This document shows positions 35,586-45,309 of a DNA stretch of 64,000 nt, piece by piece; position 1 is the first letter of the stretch, and the number at the start of each line of letters is the position of its first letter. The translations under genes and the position numbers were made by a program. This DNA is from Leclercia sp. AS011 (GTDB lineage Bacteria > Pseudomonadota > Gammaproteobacteria > Enterobacterales > Enterobacteriaceae). The DNA lies in contig NZ_JBBCMA010000007.1 of assembly GCF_037152535.1 (NCBI RefSeq), positions 62,001 through 126,000 of the forward strand, read 5' to 3'. Below the pieces are notes generated by a model. The model did no database searches and was not told the origin of the DNA. It saw only the letters and a list, made by a program, of their open reading frames with translations.

Positions 35586-36299
35586 ATGGAAAAAGCGATG
35601 TTAACGTTCGATAAGGTCAATGCGCACTACGGGAAGATTCAGGCGCTGCACGACGTCAGCCTGCACATCAATCAGGGCGAAATCGTCACCCTGATTGGGG
35701 CTAACGGCGCGGGTAAAACTACCCTGCTCGGCACCCTGTGCGGCGACCCGCGCGCCACCAGCGGGCGTATCGTCTTTGATGGTAAAGACATTACCGACTG
35801 GCAGACGGCAAAAATCATGCGTGAAGCGGTGGCGATCGTCCCGGAAGGGCGTCGCGTCTTCTCGCGCATGACGGTGGAAGAGAACCTGGCGATGGGCGGC
35901 TTTTTTGCCGAGCGCGAGCAGTTCCAGACCCGCATCAAGCGCGTCTATGATCTGTTTCCGCGCCTGTTTGAGCGCCGTATTCAGCGGGCGGGCACCATGT
36001 CCGGCGGGGAACAGCAGATGCTGGCGATTGGCCGCGCGCTGATGAGCCAGCCGCGTCTGCTGCTGCTCGACGAGCCGTCGCTCGGGCTGGCACCCATCAT
36101 CATCCAGCAGATCTTCGACACCATCGAGCAGCTGCGAAAAGAGGGGATGACCATCTTCCTCGTGGAGCAGAACGCCAACCAGGCGCTGAAGCTCGCGGAT
36201 CGCGGCTACGTGCTGGAGAACGGTCGTGTGGTGCTGGAAGACACCGGTGATGCGCTGCTGGCCAACGAAGCGGTGCGGAGTGCGTATTTAGGCGGCTGA
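35586..36299 (+). CDS. livF: Branched-chain amino acid ABC transporter ATPase LivF
   Basis: A 237-residue ABC ATPase, the second nucleotide-binding subunit. Walker A GANGAGKTT is near residue 38, signature MSGGEQQM near 137 and Walker B LLLLDEPSLGLAP near 157. The start at 35586 (MEKAMLTF) gives the family length; four in-frame codons are open upstream within livG. It is the last gene of the operon and is followed by a BIME. Confidence 0.96.
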   Translation: MEKAMLTFDKVNAHYGKIQALHDVSLHINQGEIVTLIGANGAGKTTLLGTLCGDPRATSGRIVFDGKDITDWQTAKIMREAVAIVPEGRRVFSRMTVEENLAMGGFFAEREQFQTRIKRVYDLFPRLFERRIQRAGTMSGGEQQMLAIGRALMSQPRLLLLDEPSLGLAPIIIQQIFDTIEQLRKEGMTIFLVEQNANQALKLADRGYVLENGRVVLEDTGDALLANEAVRSAYLGG

Positions 36300-36304
36300 G
36301 CCGT

Positions 36305-36390
36305 CTGTACCGCCCGGTGGCGCTACGCTTACCGGGCCTACGGGATCGCCCAGGCCGGGTAAGGCGAAGCCGCCACCCGGCTTTTTCACA
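36305..36390. repeat. REP/BIME after livF
   Basis: Two REP units: CGCCCGGTGGCGCTACGC with TACCGGGCCTACGGG, then GCCGGGTAAGGCGAAGCCGC with CACCCGGC and a T-run. It separates the liv and ugp operons. Confidence 0.85.
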
Positions 36391-36429
36391 CATACCCCTT
36401 CACACAACCATCATCCCCCTGACGCCCTT

Positions 36430-36482
36430 TTGTCATATCGCTGTAAACAAACGGTTATTTTTCTGTAATTCGAGCATGTCAT
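36430..36482 (+). promoter_or_regulatory. Candidate Pho boxes upstream of ugpB
   Basis: TTGTCATATCGCTGTAAA (36430-36447) resembles the Pho box CTGTCAT-N4-CTGTCAY, and a weaker CTGTAAT-N4-GCATGTCAT follows at 36463-36482. The ugp operon of E. coli is induced by PhoB under phosphate starvation and also has CRP control. Matches are by eye and imperfect. Confidence 0.55.
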
Positions 36483-36542
36483 GTTACCTCGCGAGCACAA
36501 AACGCGTGATATCGCGCATCCGGCACAATAAGAGAGATGACA

Positions 36543-37859
36543 ATGACATCGTTACGACACACAGCTTTGGGTCTGGCAATGGGTCTGGCTTTTGCAGCTA
36601 ACGCAATGGCCGTCACCACTATTCCGTTCTGGCATTCCATGGAAGGGGAGTTGGGTAAAGAAGTTGACTCCCTGGCGCAGCGTTTCAACGACACCCACCC
36701 GGATTACAAAATTGTGCCGGTGTACAAAGGTAACTACGAGCAGAGCCTGAGCGCCGGTATCGCCGCGTTCCGTACCGGCAACGCCCCGGCGCTGCTGCAG
36801 GTTTACGAGGTGGGTACCGCCACGATGATGGCCTCCAAAGCCATCAAGCCGGTCTACGAAGTGTTCAAGGACGCGGGCATCAACTTTGATGAATCCCAGT
36901 TTGTGCCGACCGTCTCCGGCTACTACACCGATTCCAAATCTGGCCATCTGCTCTCTCAGCCGTTTAACAGCTCCACGCCAGTGCTGTACTACAACAAAGA
37001 CGCTTTCAGGAAAGCCGGTTTAGATCCTGAACAGCCGCCTAAAACCTGGCAGGATCTGGCCGCGTACACCGCCAAACTGAAAGCCGCCGGGATGAAGTGC
37101 GGCTATGCCAGCGGCTGGCAGGGTTGGATCCAGATCGAGAACTTCAGCGCCTGGCACGGTCAGCCGGTCGCCACCGAGAACAACGGTTTCAACGGCACCA
37201 ACGCGGTGCTGGAATTCAACAAGCCGGAGCAGGTGAAGCACATCGCCCTGCTTGCCGATCTGAACAAGAAGGGCGACTTCAGCTACTTCGGGCGTAAAGA
37301 CGAGTCCACCGAGAAGTTCTACAGCGGCGACTGCGCCATCACCACCGCCTCGTCCGGCTCGCTGGCGGATATCCGTCACTACGCCAAATTTAACTACGGC
37401 GTGGGCATGATGCCGTACGATGCCGACTCGAAAGGCGCGCCGCAAAACGCCATCATCGGCGGGGCCAGCCTGTGGGTGATGCAGGGCAAAGACAAAGACA
37501 CCTACAAAGGCGTAGCGGAGTTCCTCGACTTCCTCGCAAAACCAGAAAACGCGGCCGAATGGCACCAGAAGACCGGCTACCTGCCGATCACCAAAGCCGC
37601 ATATGACCTGACCCGCGAGCAGGGCTTCTATGACAAGAACCCGGGCGCAGACATCGCCACGCGTCAGATGCTGAACAAGCCGCCGTTGCCGTACACCAAA
37701 GGGCTGCGCCTCGGCAACATGCCGCAGATCCGCACCATCGTCGATGAAGAGCTGGAGAGCGTGTGGACCGGGAAGAAAACCCCACAGCAGGCGCTGGATT
37801 CAGCGGTAGAGCGTGGCAACCAACTGCTGCGCCGCTTCGAGCAGTCGACCAAATCGTAA
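36543..37859 (+). CDS. ugpB: sn-Glycerol-3-phosphate-binding periplasmic protein UgpB
   Basis: A 438-residue binding protein for glycerol-3-phosphate and glycerophosphodiesters. The signal peptide ends near residue 23 (AANAMA-V), and the mature protein begins [19 protein letters not shown]. The ligand-binding region includes [14 protein letters not shown] chose the ATG at 36543 over that at 36537 because the AGAGAG ribosome-binding site directly abuts the first and is 6 nt from the second, and this gives the E. coli length. A BIME separates it from ugpA. Confidence 0.95.
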   Translation: MTSLRHTALGLAMGLAFAANAMAVTTIPFWHSMEGELGKEVDSLAQRFNDTHPDYKIVPVYKGNYEQSLSAGIAAFRTGNAPALLQVYEVGTATMMASKAIKPVYEVFKDAGINFDESQFVPTVSGYYTDSKSGHLLSQPFNSSTPVLYYNKDAFRKAGLDPEQPPKTWQDLAAYTAKLKAAGMKCGYASGWQGWIQIENFSAWHGQPVATENNGFNGTNAVLEFNKPEQVKHIALLADLNKKGDFSYFGRKDESTEKFYSGDCAITTASSGSLADIRHYAKFNYGVGMMPYDADSKGAPQNAIIGGASLWVMQGKDKDTYKGVAEFLDFLAKPENAAEWHQKTGYLPITKAAYDLTREQGFYDKNPGADIATRQMLNKPPLPYTKGLRLGNMPQIRTIVDEELESVWTGKKTPQQALDSAVERGNQLLRRFEQSTKS

Positions 37860-37862
37860 TGT

Positions 37863-37940
37863 GAAATGCCGGGTGGCGGCTTCGCCTTACCCGGCCTACG
37901 TGAACCTGTAGGCCGGATAAGCGTAGCGCCATCCGGCGCT
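37863..37940. repeat. REP/BIME inside the ugp operon, between ugpB and ugpA
   Basis: GCCGGGTGGCGGCTTCGCC with TACCCGGCCTACG, then GTAGGCCGGATAAGCG with GCGCCATCCGGCGC. Lying within an operon just after the binding-protein gene, it could stabilise upstream ugpB mRNA and favour excess binding protein, as malE-malF REPs do. Confidence 0.85.
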
Positions 37941-37959
37941 GTTCAGGAACTCAATCCCC

Positions 37960-38847
37960 ATGTCATCTTCCCGTCCGGTGTTCCGATCCCGCTGGCTGCC
38001 GTACCTGCTGGTCGCGCCGCAACTGGTCATCACAGTTATCTTCTTTATCTGGCCTGCGGGCGAAGCGCTGTGGTACTCGGTACAAAGTGTCGATCCGTTC
38101 GGGCTCTCCAGCCAGTTTGTCGGCCTGGATAACTTCGCTGCCCTGTGGCACGACAGCTACTACCTCGACGCCTTCTGGACGACGATCAAATTCAGCACCC
38201 TGGTGACCGTCAGCGGTCTGCTCGCCTCGCTGTTCTTCGCCGCGCTGGTGGACTACGTGGTGCGCGGCAGCCGTCTGTATCAGACCCTGATGCTGTTGCC
38301 CTACGCCGTTGCCCCTGCGGTCGCCGCCGTGCTGTGGATCTTCCTTTTTAACCCCGGTCGCGGGCTGATTACCCATTTTCTCGGCGAGTTCGGCTACGAC
38401 TGGAACCACGCCCAGAACAGCGGTCAGGCCATGTTCCTGGTGGTCTTCGCCTCGGTGTGGAAGCAGATCAGCTACAACTTCCTGTTCTTCTTTGCCGCGC
38501 TGCAGTCCATTCCGCGCTCGCTGGTGGAAGCTGCGGCGATTGACGGGGCGGGCCCGATCCGCCGCTTCTTCCGGCTGGCCCTGCCGCTGATCGCTCCGGT
38601 GAGCTTCTTCCTGTTGGTGGTCAACCTCGTGTACGCCTTCTTCGACACCTTCCCGGTGATCGACGCGGCCACCGCGGGCGGCCCGGTGCAGGCGACAACG
38701 ACGCTGATCTACAAGATCTACCGCGAAGGCTTTGCGGGGTTGGATCTCTCCGCTTCTGCCGCGCAGTCGGTGGTGCTGATGTTCCTCGTCATCATCCTCA
38801 CGGTGGTGCAGTTCCGCTATGTCGAAAGTAAGGTGCGCTACCAATGA
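37960..38847 (+). CDS. ugpA: Glycerol-3-phosphate ABC transporter permease UgpA
   Basis: A 295-residue permease of the MalF type with six transmembrane helices and the EAA coupling loop ([22 protein letters not shown], about residues 188-209). With UgpE it forms the channel. It overlaps ugpE by 4 nt. Sequence agreement with E. coli UgpA is very close from the first residue, which supports this start. Confidence 0.96.
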   Translation: MSSSRPVFRSRWLPYLLVAPQLVITVIFFIWPAGEALWYSVQSVDPFGLSSQFVGLDNFAALWHDSYYLDAFWTTIKFSTLVTVSGLLASLFFAALVDYVVRGSRLYQTLMLLPYAVAPAVAAVLWIFLFNPGRGLITHFLGEFGYDWNHAQNSGQAMFLVVFASVWKQISYNFLFFFAALQSIPRSLVEAAAIDGAGPIRRFFRLALPLIAPVSFFLLVVNLVYAFFDTFPVIDAATAGGPVQATTTLIYKIYREGFAGLDLSASAAQSVVLMFLVIILTVVQFRYVESKVRYQ

Positions 38848-39689
38848 TTGAGAACCGTCGCGGGCTGACGATTTTTAGCCACACCATGCTGATCCTGGGG
38901 ATCGTGGTGATCCTGTTCCCGCTGTACGTCGCCTTTGTCGCCGCCACCCTGGATCGCAACGCCATCTTTGAAACCCCGATGACGCTTGTTCCGGGCGGTC
39001 ATCTCTTCGAGAACCTGGCGACCATCTGGACCCAGGGGGTCGGCGTTAACAGCGCCCCGTTCTGGCTGATGATGCTCAACAGCTTCATCATGGCGTTTGG
39101 CATCACCGTCGGCAAAATCACGGTGTCGATGCTCTCGGCCTTCGCCATCGTCTGGTTCCGCTTTCCGCTGCGTAACCTGTTTTTCTGGATGATTTTCATC
39201 ACCCTGATGCTGCCGGTGGAGGTGCGTATCTTCCCGACGGTGGAGGTGATCGCCAGGCTCGGGATGCTCGACAGCTACGCGGGCTTAACCCTGCCGCTGA
39301 TGGCCTCGGCGACCGCCACCTTCCTGTTCCGCCAGTTCTTTATGACCCTGCCGGACGAGTTGATTGAGGCCGCGCGTATCGACGGCGCCTCGCCGATGCG
39401 CTTTTTCCGCGACATCGTGCTGCCGCTGTCGAAAACCAACCTCGCGGCGCTGTTTGTGATCACCTTTATCTACGGCTGGAACCAGTACCTGTGGCCGCTG
39501 CTGATCATTCAGGACGTCAACCTCGGCACCGCCGTGGCAGGCATCAAAGGGATGATTTCAACCGGCGAAGGCACCACCCTCTGGAACCAGGTGATGGCGG
39601 CGATGCTGCTCACCCTTATCCCCCCCGTAGTCATTGTTTTAGCCATGCAGCGTGCGTTTGTCCGCGGCCTGGTCGATAGCGAGAAATAA
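38844..39689 (+). CDS. ugpE: Glycerol-3-phosphate ABC transporter permease UgpE
   Basis: A 281-residue permease of the MalG type with six helices and an EAA loop ([22 protein letters not shown]) near residue 172. It pairs with UgpA in the inner membrane. It overlaps ugpA by 4 nt and ends 1 nt before ugpC. Confidence 0.96.
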   Translation: MIENRRGLTIFSHTMLILGIVVILFPLYVAFVAATLDRNAIFETPMTLVPGGHLFENLATIWTQGVGVNSAPFWLMMLNSFIMAFGITVGKITVSMLSAFAIVWFRFPLRNLFFWMIFITLMLPVEVRIFPTVEVIARLGMLDSYAGLTLPLMASATATFLFRQFFMTLPDELIEAARIDGASPMRFFRDIVLPLSKTNLAALFVITFIYGWNQYLWPLLIIQDVNLGTAVAGIKGMISTGEGTTLWNQVMAAMLLTLIPPVVIVLAMQRAFVRGLVDSEK

Positions 39690-39690
39690 A

Positions 39691-40761
39691 ATGGCAGGTT
39701 TAAAATTACAGGCAGTCACTAAAAGCTGGGACGGTAAAACCCAGGTCATTCAGCCGCTGACGCTCGACGTGGCGGACGGGGAGTTCATTGTGATGGTCGG
39801 CCCATCCGGCTGCGGCAAATCGACGCTGCTGCGCATGGTGGCCGGGCTGGAGCGCGTCACCTCCGGGGATATCTGGATTGACCGCCAGCGCGTTACCGAG
39901 ATGGAACCCAAAGATCGCGGTATTGCGATGGTGTTCCAGAACTACGCCCTCTATCCGCACATGAGCGTGGAGGAGAACATGGCTTGGGGATTAAAAATTC
40001 GCGGGATGGGAAAAGGCCATATCGAGGAGCGGGTGAAAGAGGCGGCGCGCATTCTGGAACTGGACGGCCTGCTGAAGCGCCGTCCGCGCGAGCTCTCCGG
40101 CGGCCAGCGTCAGCGTGTGGCCATGGGCCGCGCCATCGTGCGCGATCCGGCAGTGTTCCTGTTCGACGAACCGCTCTCCAACCTCGACGCCAAGCTGCGG
40201 GTGCAGATGCGTCTTGAGTTACAGCACCTGCACCGTCGTCTGAAAACCACGTCACTTTACGTCACCCACGATCAGGTGGAGGCCATGACCCTCGCCCAGC
40301 GGGTGATGGTGATGAACAAAGGCATCGCCGAACAGATTGGCACCCCGGTGGAAGTCTATGAAAAACCGGCCAGCCGCTTTGTGGCGAGCTTTATCGGCAG
40401 CCCGGCGATGAACCTGCTGGAGGGACGCATCAGCGCCGCGGGCACCCACTTTGAACTGGAGAGCGGCATGGCGCTGCCGATCAACTGGTTCTATCGCGGC
40501 TATGCCGGACGCAAAATGACGCTGGGTATCCGCCCGGAACATATTGCGCTAAGCTCCCAGTCGGCAGGCGGCGTGCCGCTGGTGATGGACACCCTCGAGA
40601 TGCTGGGTGCCGATAACCTGGCGCACGGACGCTGGGGCGAGCAGAAGCTGGTGGTGCGCATGTCGCATCAGGAGCGCCCGCACGCGGGCAGCACGCTATG
40701 GCTGCATCTGCCGGAAAATCATCTGCACTTATTTGATGGCGAAACAGGACAACGCGTATGA
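39691..40761 (+). CDS. ugpC: Glycerol-3-phosphate ABC transporter ATPase UgpC
   Basis: A 356-residue MalK-type ATPase with Walker [10 protein letters not shown] near residue 37, signature LSGGQRQR near 134, Walker [13 protein letters not shown], and a C-terminal regulatory OB-fold region (about 240-356). In E. coli this subunit is inhibited by internal phosphate. The start at 39691 (MAGLKLQAV) matches the family; the open frame extends 13 codons into ugpE. It overlaps ugpQ by 4 nt. Confidence 0.96.
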   Translation: MAGLKLQAVTKSWDGKTQVIQPLTLDVADGEFIVMVGPSGCGKSTLLRMVAGLERVTSGDIWIDRQRVTEMEPKDRGIAMVFQNYALYPHMSVEENMAWGLKIRGMGKGHIEERVKEAARILELDGLLKRRPRELSGGQRQRVAMGRAIVRDPAVFLFDEPLSNLDAKLRVQMRLELQHLHRRLKTTSLYVTHDQVEAMTLAQRVMVMNKGIAEQIGTPVEVYEKPASRFVASFIGSPAMNLLEGRISAAGTHFELESGMALPINWFYRGYAGRKMTLGIRPEHIALSSQSAGGVPLVMDTLEMLGADNLAHGRWGEQKLVVRMSHQERPHAGSTLWLHLPENHLHLFDGETGQRV

Positions 40762-41498
40762 GTTACTGGCCTTATCCCCACATCGTCGCCCACCGTGGCG
40801 GCGGTAAACTGGCTCCGGAGAACACCCTGGCGGCGATCGACGTCGGTGCGCGTTACGGCCACACCATGATCGAATTTGACGCCAAACTGTCGCAGGACGG
40901 GGAGATCTTTCTCCTGCACGATGACAATCTCGAACGCACCAGCAACGGCTGGGGCGTAGCGGGGGAACTGCCGTGGCGCGATCTGCTGAAGGTGGATGCC
41001 GGAAGCTGGTTCAGCGGGGAATTCAAAGGCGAGCCGCTACCGCTGCTGGCGGAAGTGGCCGACCGTTGTCGTCAACACGGGATGATGGCCAACATCGAAA
41101 TCAAACCCACTACCGGCACCGGGCCGCTCACCGGCAAGGTGATTGCGCTGGCCGCACGTGAGCTATGGGAAGGGATGACACCCCCGCTGCTGTCGTCCTT
41201 TGAGATCGACGCCCTGGAAGCGGCACAGGCCGCAGCTCCCGAGCTGCCGCGCGGTTTACTGCTGGATGAGTGGCGTGAAGACTGGCGCGAGTTGACCACC
41301 CGGCTGGGCTGCGTGTCGATTCACCTTAACCATCGCCTGCTGGATGAGGCGCGAGTGAAGACGCTTAAAGCCGCCGGCCTGCATATCCTGGTCTACACCG
41401 TTAATCAGCCCCAGCGGGCAGCCGAGCTGCTGCGCTGGGGCGTGGATTGCATCTGTACCGATGCGATTGCCCTGATCGGTCCGGACTTTCAACCCTAA
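40758..41498 (+). CDS. ugpQ: Cytoplasmic glycerophosphodiester phosphodiesterase UgpQ
   Basis: A 246-residue GDPD enzyme that hydrolyses imported glycerophosphodiesters to glycerol-3-phosphate and the free alcohol. The catalytic HRGG motif starts at His12, with the metal-binding [10 protein letters not shown] and HDDNLERTS stretches following. There is no signal peptide, consistent with the cytoplasmic enzyme. It overlaps ugpC by 4 nt, and its stop codon region overlaps the convergent yhhA end by 3 nt. Confidence 0.96.
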   Translation: MSYWPYPHIVAHRGGGKLAPENTLAAIDVGARYGHTMIEFDAKLSQDGEIFLLHDDNLERTSNGWGVAGELPWRDLLKVDAGSWFSGEFKGEPLPLLAEVADRCRQHGMMANIEIKPTTGTGPLTGKVIALAARELWEGMTPPLLSSFEIDALEAAQAAAPELPRGLLLDEWREDWRELTTRLGCVSIHLNHRLLDEARVKTLKAAGLHILVYTVNQPQRAAELLRWGVDCICTDAIALIGPDFQP

Positions 41499-41872
41499 GG
41501 GTTACTCAGCATAGAGCCGTTCTGCTGCTGGGGCAGCATATGTTGCTGCTGCACGCCGCCGGACGACTCTGTGCCGCTCAGCATCCCGCCGCTGGTGTTA
41601 GGCAGAACCTGCACTCCCGGCTGGCTCTGCTGAACCCGCAGGGTATCGTTGTTCATCTGCGTTTGCAGATGCTGCTGCTGAACGCGGGTCTGCGTCTGAA
41701 GCTGCTGATTGAGCATCCCTGTCTGCTGCTGCTGCTGGATCATCATCTGATTTTGCATCCGCTGCTGGCTGGGGTTTTCATAGCCCGGCTGGTTGGGGTT
41801 GTTCAGGGTGTTGATGGGCTGCGCGAGCACGGCAAACGGCAGTAACGCCGCAACAAGAATCAGTCGTTTCAT
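41495..41872 (-). CDS. yhhA: Exported glutamine-rich DUF2756 protein YhhA
   Basis: A 125-residue protein with a signal peptide ([18 protein letters not shown]) and a low-complexity mature part very rich in Gln, Asn and Met (runs such as [10 protein letters not shown]), matching E. coli YhhA. No function is known. The start at 41872 places the signal sequence first; nine further codons are open upstream. It is convergent with ugpQ, the two stop codons overlapping, and is divergent from ggt. Confidence 0.9.
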   Translation of the reverse strand: MKRLILVAALLPFAVLAQPINTLNNPNQPGYENPSQQRMQNQMMIQQQQQTGMLNQQLQTQTRVQQQHLQTQMNNDTLRVQQSQPGVQVLPNTSGGMLSGTESSGGVQQQHMLPQQQNGSMLSNP

Positions 41873-41994
41873 TGTTACTCCCTCCTTCTGAGGCCTCATA
41901 TAAGTTTACCTCGGATCCTGCACTACGATGATTTTTTAAGAGTTATGAACCAGGCTTAAGCGGGAGCATGAGTCCCTGTACCTGGAGAATAACA

Positions 41995-43740
41995 ATGATG
42001 AAACCAACGTTTTTACGCTGGGTAGCCATTGCTGCCCTGACGGCAGGCGGTACGTTTGGCGTGGCAGCGAATCCGCCTGCCGCGCCCCCGGTCTCTTACG
42101 GTGTGGAAGAAGATGTGTTCCATCCCGTGCGGGCGCAGAAGGGGATGGTCTCTTCGGTGGATGCCCTCGCCACCCAGGTGGGGGTGGATATCCTCAAGCA
42201 GGGCGGTAATGCGGTGGATGCGGCGGTGGCGGTGGGCTATGCGCTGGCGGTGACGCACCCCCAGGCGGGTAACCTGGGCGGCGGCGGGTTTATGATGCTG
42301 CGTACCAAAGATGGCACCACCACGGCGATCGACTTCCGTGAAATGGCACCGACCCAGGCCACGCGCGACATGTTCCTCGACGACCAGGGCAATGCCGACA
42401 GTAAAAAATCCCTCACCTCCCATCTGGCGACCGGCACACCGGGTACGGTAGCGGGCTTCTCGCTGGCGCTGGATAAGTACGGCACCCTGCCGCTGAACAA
42501 AGTGGTGCAACCGGCCATCAAGCTGGCGCGTGACGGCTTTGAGGTCAACGACGCCCTGGCCGACGATCTGAAGACCTACGGCAGCGAAGTGATCCCCAAC
42601 CATGAGAACAGCAAAGCGATCTTCTGGAAAGAGGGCGAACCGCTGAAGAAGGGCGACAGGCTGGTGCAGACCAACCTCGCCAAAAGCCTGGAGATGATTG
42701 CCGAGAACGGCCCGGACGCCTTCTATAAAGGGGTGATTGCCGATCAGATCGCCGAAGAGATGAGCAAGAACGGCGGGCTGATCACCAAAGCCGATCTGGC
42801 GGAGTATAAAGCCGTGGAGCGCACGCCGATTAGCGGTGACTATCGCGGGTATCAGGTCTACTCCATGCCGCCGCCGTCCTCGGGCGGGATCCACATCGTG
42901 CAGATCCTCAACATTCTGGAAAACTTCGATCTGCATAAGTTTGGTTTCGGCAGTGCCGATACCATGCAGGTGATGGCCGAGGCGGAAAAATATGCCTATG
43001 CCGACCGCTCGGAGTATCTGGGTGACCCGGACTTCGTCAAGGTGCCGTGGCAGGCCCTGACCAATAAAGCCTATGCCAAAACCCTGGCCGACCAGATCGA
43101 TATCAACAAAGCCAGACCTTCGAGCGAGATCCGCCCGGGCAAGCTGGAACCGTACGAGAGTAACCAGACCACCCACTTCTCGGTGGTGGATAAAGACGGC
43201 AACGCGGTGGCAGTGACCTACACGCTCAATACCACGTTCGGTACCGGGATCGTGGCGGGCAACAGTGGCATTCTGCTCAACAACGAGATGGATGACTTCT
43301 CCGCCAAGCCGGGCGTGCCGAACGTCTACGGGCTGGTGGGCGGGGATGCTAACGCCGTGGGGCCGAAGAAGCGTCCGCTGTCGTCCATGTCACCGACCAT
43401 TGTGGTGAAAGACGGCAAAACCTGGCTGGTGACCGGCAGCCCTGGCGGGAGCCGCATTATCACTACCGTGCTGCAGATGGTGGTTAACAGCATCGATTAC
43501 GGGATGAACGTCGCCGAGGCCACCAACGCGCCGCGCTTCCATCACCAGTGGCTGCCGGATGAGCTGCGGGTGGAGAAGGGCTTTAGCCCGGATACGCTGA
43601 AGCTGCTGGAGCAGCGCGGACAAAAAGTGGCGGTGAAAGAGGCGATGGGCAGCACCCAGAGCATTATGGTCGGGCCGGATGGCGCGCTGTATGGCGCATC
43701 GGATCCGCGTACGCCAGGGGATTTAACGGCGGGGTATTAA
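41995..43740 (+). CDS. ggt: Periplasmic gamma-glutamyltranspeptidase Ggt
   Basis: A 581-residue precursor of an N-terminal nucleophile hydrolase that cleaves glutathione and gamma-glutamyl compounds in the periplasm. A signal peptide ends near residue 25. Autoprocessing would occur before Thr392 in NQTTHFSVVDKDGNAVAVT, generating the large and small subunits. The GSPGGSRI loop near residue 483 binds substrate. The start at 41995 (MMKPTFLRW) corresponds to the E. coli start; nine extra codons are open upstream. A hairpin terminator follows 8 nt after the stop. Confidence 0.96.
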   Translation: MMKPTFLRWVAIAALTAGGTFGVAANPPAAPPVSYGVEEDVFHPVRAQKGMVSSVDALATQVGVDILKQGGNAVDAAVAVGYALAVTHPQAGNLGGGGFMMLRTKDGTTTAIDFREMAPTQATRDMFLDDQGNADSKKSLTSHLATGTPGTVAGFSLALDKYGTLPLNKVVQPAIKLARDGFEVNDALADDLKTYGSEVIPNHENSKAIFWKEGEPLKKGDRLVQTNLAKSLEMIAENGPDAFYKGVIADQIAEEMSKNGGLITKADLAEYKAVERTPISGDYRGYQVYSMPPPSSGGIHIVQILNILENFDLHKFGFGSADTMQVMAEAEKYAYADRSEYLGDPDFVKVPWQALTNKAYAKTLADQIDINKARPSSEIRPGKLEPYESNQTTHFSVVDKDGNAVAVTYTLNTTFGTGIVAGNSGILLNNEMDDFSAKPGVPNVYGLVGGDANAVGPKKRPLSSMSPTIVVKDGKTWLVTGSPGGSRIITTVLQMVVNSIDYGMNVAEATNAPRFHHQWLPDELRVEKGFSPDTLKLLEQRGQKVAVKEAMGSTQSIMVGPDGALYGASDPRTPGDLTAGY

Positions 43741-43747
43741 ACCTTTT

Positions 43748-43770
43748 ACCTCTCCCCAATGGGGAGAGGT
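43748..43770. terminator. Bidirectional hairpin between ggt and yhhY
   Basis: A perfect 10-bp stem ACCTCTCCCC / GGGGAGAGGT with an AAT loop between two convergent genes; short T/A tracts flank it. Probable terminator for both. Confidence 0.65.
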
Positions 43771-43778
43771 ATCTATGC

Positions 43779-44267
43779 TTACTTCATCCGCGCCATAAAA
43801 TGCGCATCCACAAACTCGCCGTTACGCAGGGCGAACTTCTTCCCGGTGCCTTCCACCACAAAGCCATATTTGCGGTACAGGGCGATGGCGGAGGCGTTGT
43901 CGGCGAATACCGTCAGCTCGATGCGCTCAATGCGCAGCCAGTTGTCGCACAGGTTGATCATCTCCCGCATCAACGCGCTGCCCGCGCCGCGACCCTGCAC
44001 TGCGGCTGAAACGCCGATTCCGAACGTCGCCACATGGCTGCGGCGTGGATTTTCCATCACGTCCAGTACCAGATGCCCGATAACCTGTTCGTCCAGGCAG
44101 GCTACCAGCTGACGTCTGCCGGGTTTTTGCGCGACGCGTTCTTTCCACATGTCCATGGAAGGGTGAGGTAGTTGTAGCGTGTCGTGATACACTCCTGGAT
44201 GGGCGTTAATCAGGCGTAAAGCTTCGGCATCGGCGGCTTCAACGTGGCGTATCACTATCTCACTCAT
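43779..44267 (-). CDS. yhhY: GNAT-family amino acid N-acetyltransferase YhhY
   Basis: A 162-residue GNAT acetyltransferase. The acetyl-CoA loop is GRGAGSALM near residue 92, and the C-terminal ALYRKYGF motif is typical. YhhY of E. coli acetylates amino acids such as methionine and phenylalanine and has been linked to 3-amino acid detoxification. It is convergent with ggt and divergent from ryhB, as in E. coli. Confidence 0.92.
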   Translation of the reverse strand: MSEIVIRHVEAADAEALRLINAHPGVYHDTLQLPHPSMDMWKERVAQKPGRRQLVACLDEQVIGHLVLDVMENPRRSHVATFGIGVSAAVQGRGAGSALMREMINLCDNWLRIERIELTVFADNASAIALYRKYGFVVEGTGKKFALRNGEFVDAHFMARMK

Positions 44268-44352
44268 TCCTTCTTCCTCAGTCAGTTAGGTTCCCTTTCA
44301 ACATCCATGAGTTTGAAATGTGAGTCAACCAGCATTTTTTGCAAAAAAGAAG

Positions 44353-44383
44353 TGGACAAGTGCGAATGAGAATGATTATTATT
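44353..44383 (+). promoter_or_regulatory. ryhB promoter with Fur box
   Basis: A Fur 7-1-7 motif, TGAGAAT-g-ATTATTA, at 44367-44381 differs from the TGATAAT-n-ATTATCA consensus at two positions. It overlaps a -10 TATTAT (44377-44382); a -35 TGGACA lies at 44353-44358 with an 18-bp spacer. Iron-loaded Fur would block transcription. Confidence 0.88.
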
Positions 44384-44388
44384 GTCCT

Positions 44389-44482
44389 GCATTCAGGAAG
44401 ACCTCTACGGAAACCTGAAAGCACGACATTGCTCACATTGCTTCCAGTATTATTTTAGCCAGCTTATCGCTGGCTTTTTTTT
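44389..44482 (+). ncRNA. ryhB: RyhB small regulatory RNA
   Basis: About 94 nt, on the plus strand. The central Hfq-dependent seed region AAAGCACGACATTGCTCAC and the following ATTGCTTCCAGTATTA agree with E. coli RyhB. The 3' end is a terminator hairpin AGCCAGC / GCTGGCT followed by eight T residues. RyhB represses iron-using proteins such as SodB and the succinate dehydrogenase operon when iron is scarce. The 5' end is set by comparison with the E. coli start. Position between yhhY and yhhX is conserved, except for the inserted bactofilin gene. Confidence 0.95.
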
Positions 44483-44485
44483 GCC

Positions 44486-45136
44486 CTAAAGCTTTTGCAG
44501 CGGAATGAGATCGAGCGCGTCAGGCGTACTCTCCTTCATCAGGCCCACCACGTTGGTCTTCTCCGCGACAGCCGGTAACACCTCTGCCTGACCGGAAAAC
44601 TGACCGCCTTTTTTAACCGCCAGAGTGCGGTAGGCAAGGGTTCCCGTGACCTGGCCATTCTCACAGATTTCAATGATATCGCCGCTGCACAGGCCGATTA
44701 CCTTGCCATCAACGATCAGCTCCCGGCAGGTGATATTCCCCTCTACCTGGCCCCCACGCATGATCTTAATCAGGCTCTCTTTGGCATCGATATTGCCGAT
44801 CAGCGTCCCGTGAACGTAGACGTGTCCACCGGAAACGACATTACCTTCAAAGCGCACATCGCTGGCGATAACGGTGGTGCCGTGTTTCTCCGGCACTGTG
44901 GGCTCTTTTTCAATAGCGGGCACTGGGGGAAGGATGAGTTCTGGCTTGGCAGTCTCGGTGGTTTTGCTCTTTTTAAACATGATTTTAACCTGATTGAGTA
45001 GAAGGGAGAGGCCAAAGCTCAGCAAGGAAAAGGCTGCAAACAGCCACGTCAGGAAGAGGGCACCTGAGCACCAGGCGACCAGCGCGAGCAGCCAGAAGAG
45101 AAGGGCGCTATTTAAGGCGAGATATTTTCTGTCCAT
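44486..45136 (-). CDS. Membrane-anchored bactofilin (polymer-forming cytoskeletal protein)
   Basis: A 216-residue protein. Two hydrophobic helices (about residues 8-48) precede a linker and a bactofilin beta-helix domain (about 85-195) built from short repeats such as VRFEGNVVSGGHVYVHGTLIGN. Bactofilins polymerise without nucleotides and scaffold cell-wall enzymes. The start is uncertain: no good ribosome-binding site precedes 45136, and an internal ATG (residue 53, MFKKSK) would give a soluble bactofilin. The gene is absent between ryhB and yhhX in K-12. Its stop lies 3 nt from the ryhB terminator, so the two are convergent. Confidence 0.85.
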   Translation of the reverse strand: MDRKYLALNSALLFWLLALVAWCSGALFLTWLFAAFSLLSFGLSLLLNQVKIMFKKSKTTETAKPELILPPVPAIEKEPTVPEKHGTTVIASDVRFEGNVVSGGHVYVHGTLIGNIDAKESLIKIMRGGQVEGNITCRELIVDGKVIGLCSGDIIEICENGQVTGTLAYRTLAVKKGGQFSGQAEVLPAVAEKTNVVGLMKESTPDALDLIPLQKL

Positions 45137-45309
45137 AGAAAATGAGCGCGACTCCTTTCGCGAGCATGGGGTTTTGGCCGTCTCCTTATCCTGGTAATCT
45201 CGGACAGGATCAAGGTCCTGACCACGATTTTAGGAATCGTTATAGAAATATATTTCGCCGCCAGGTTGCGCTATGGTTGAAAGCAGAGACCTAAGCCAGG
45301 AAAACCACT

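Noticed and set aside
42013..43176. 387-codon minus-strand frame opposite ggt
   Set aside because: Antisense to an intact ggt with the processing Thr; not protein-like.
44268..44388. A small ORF in the yhhY-ryhB gap
   Set aside because: Only short, uncoupled frames; the region is explained by the yhhY and ryhB promoters and the Fur box.
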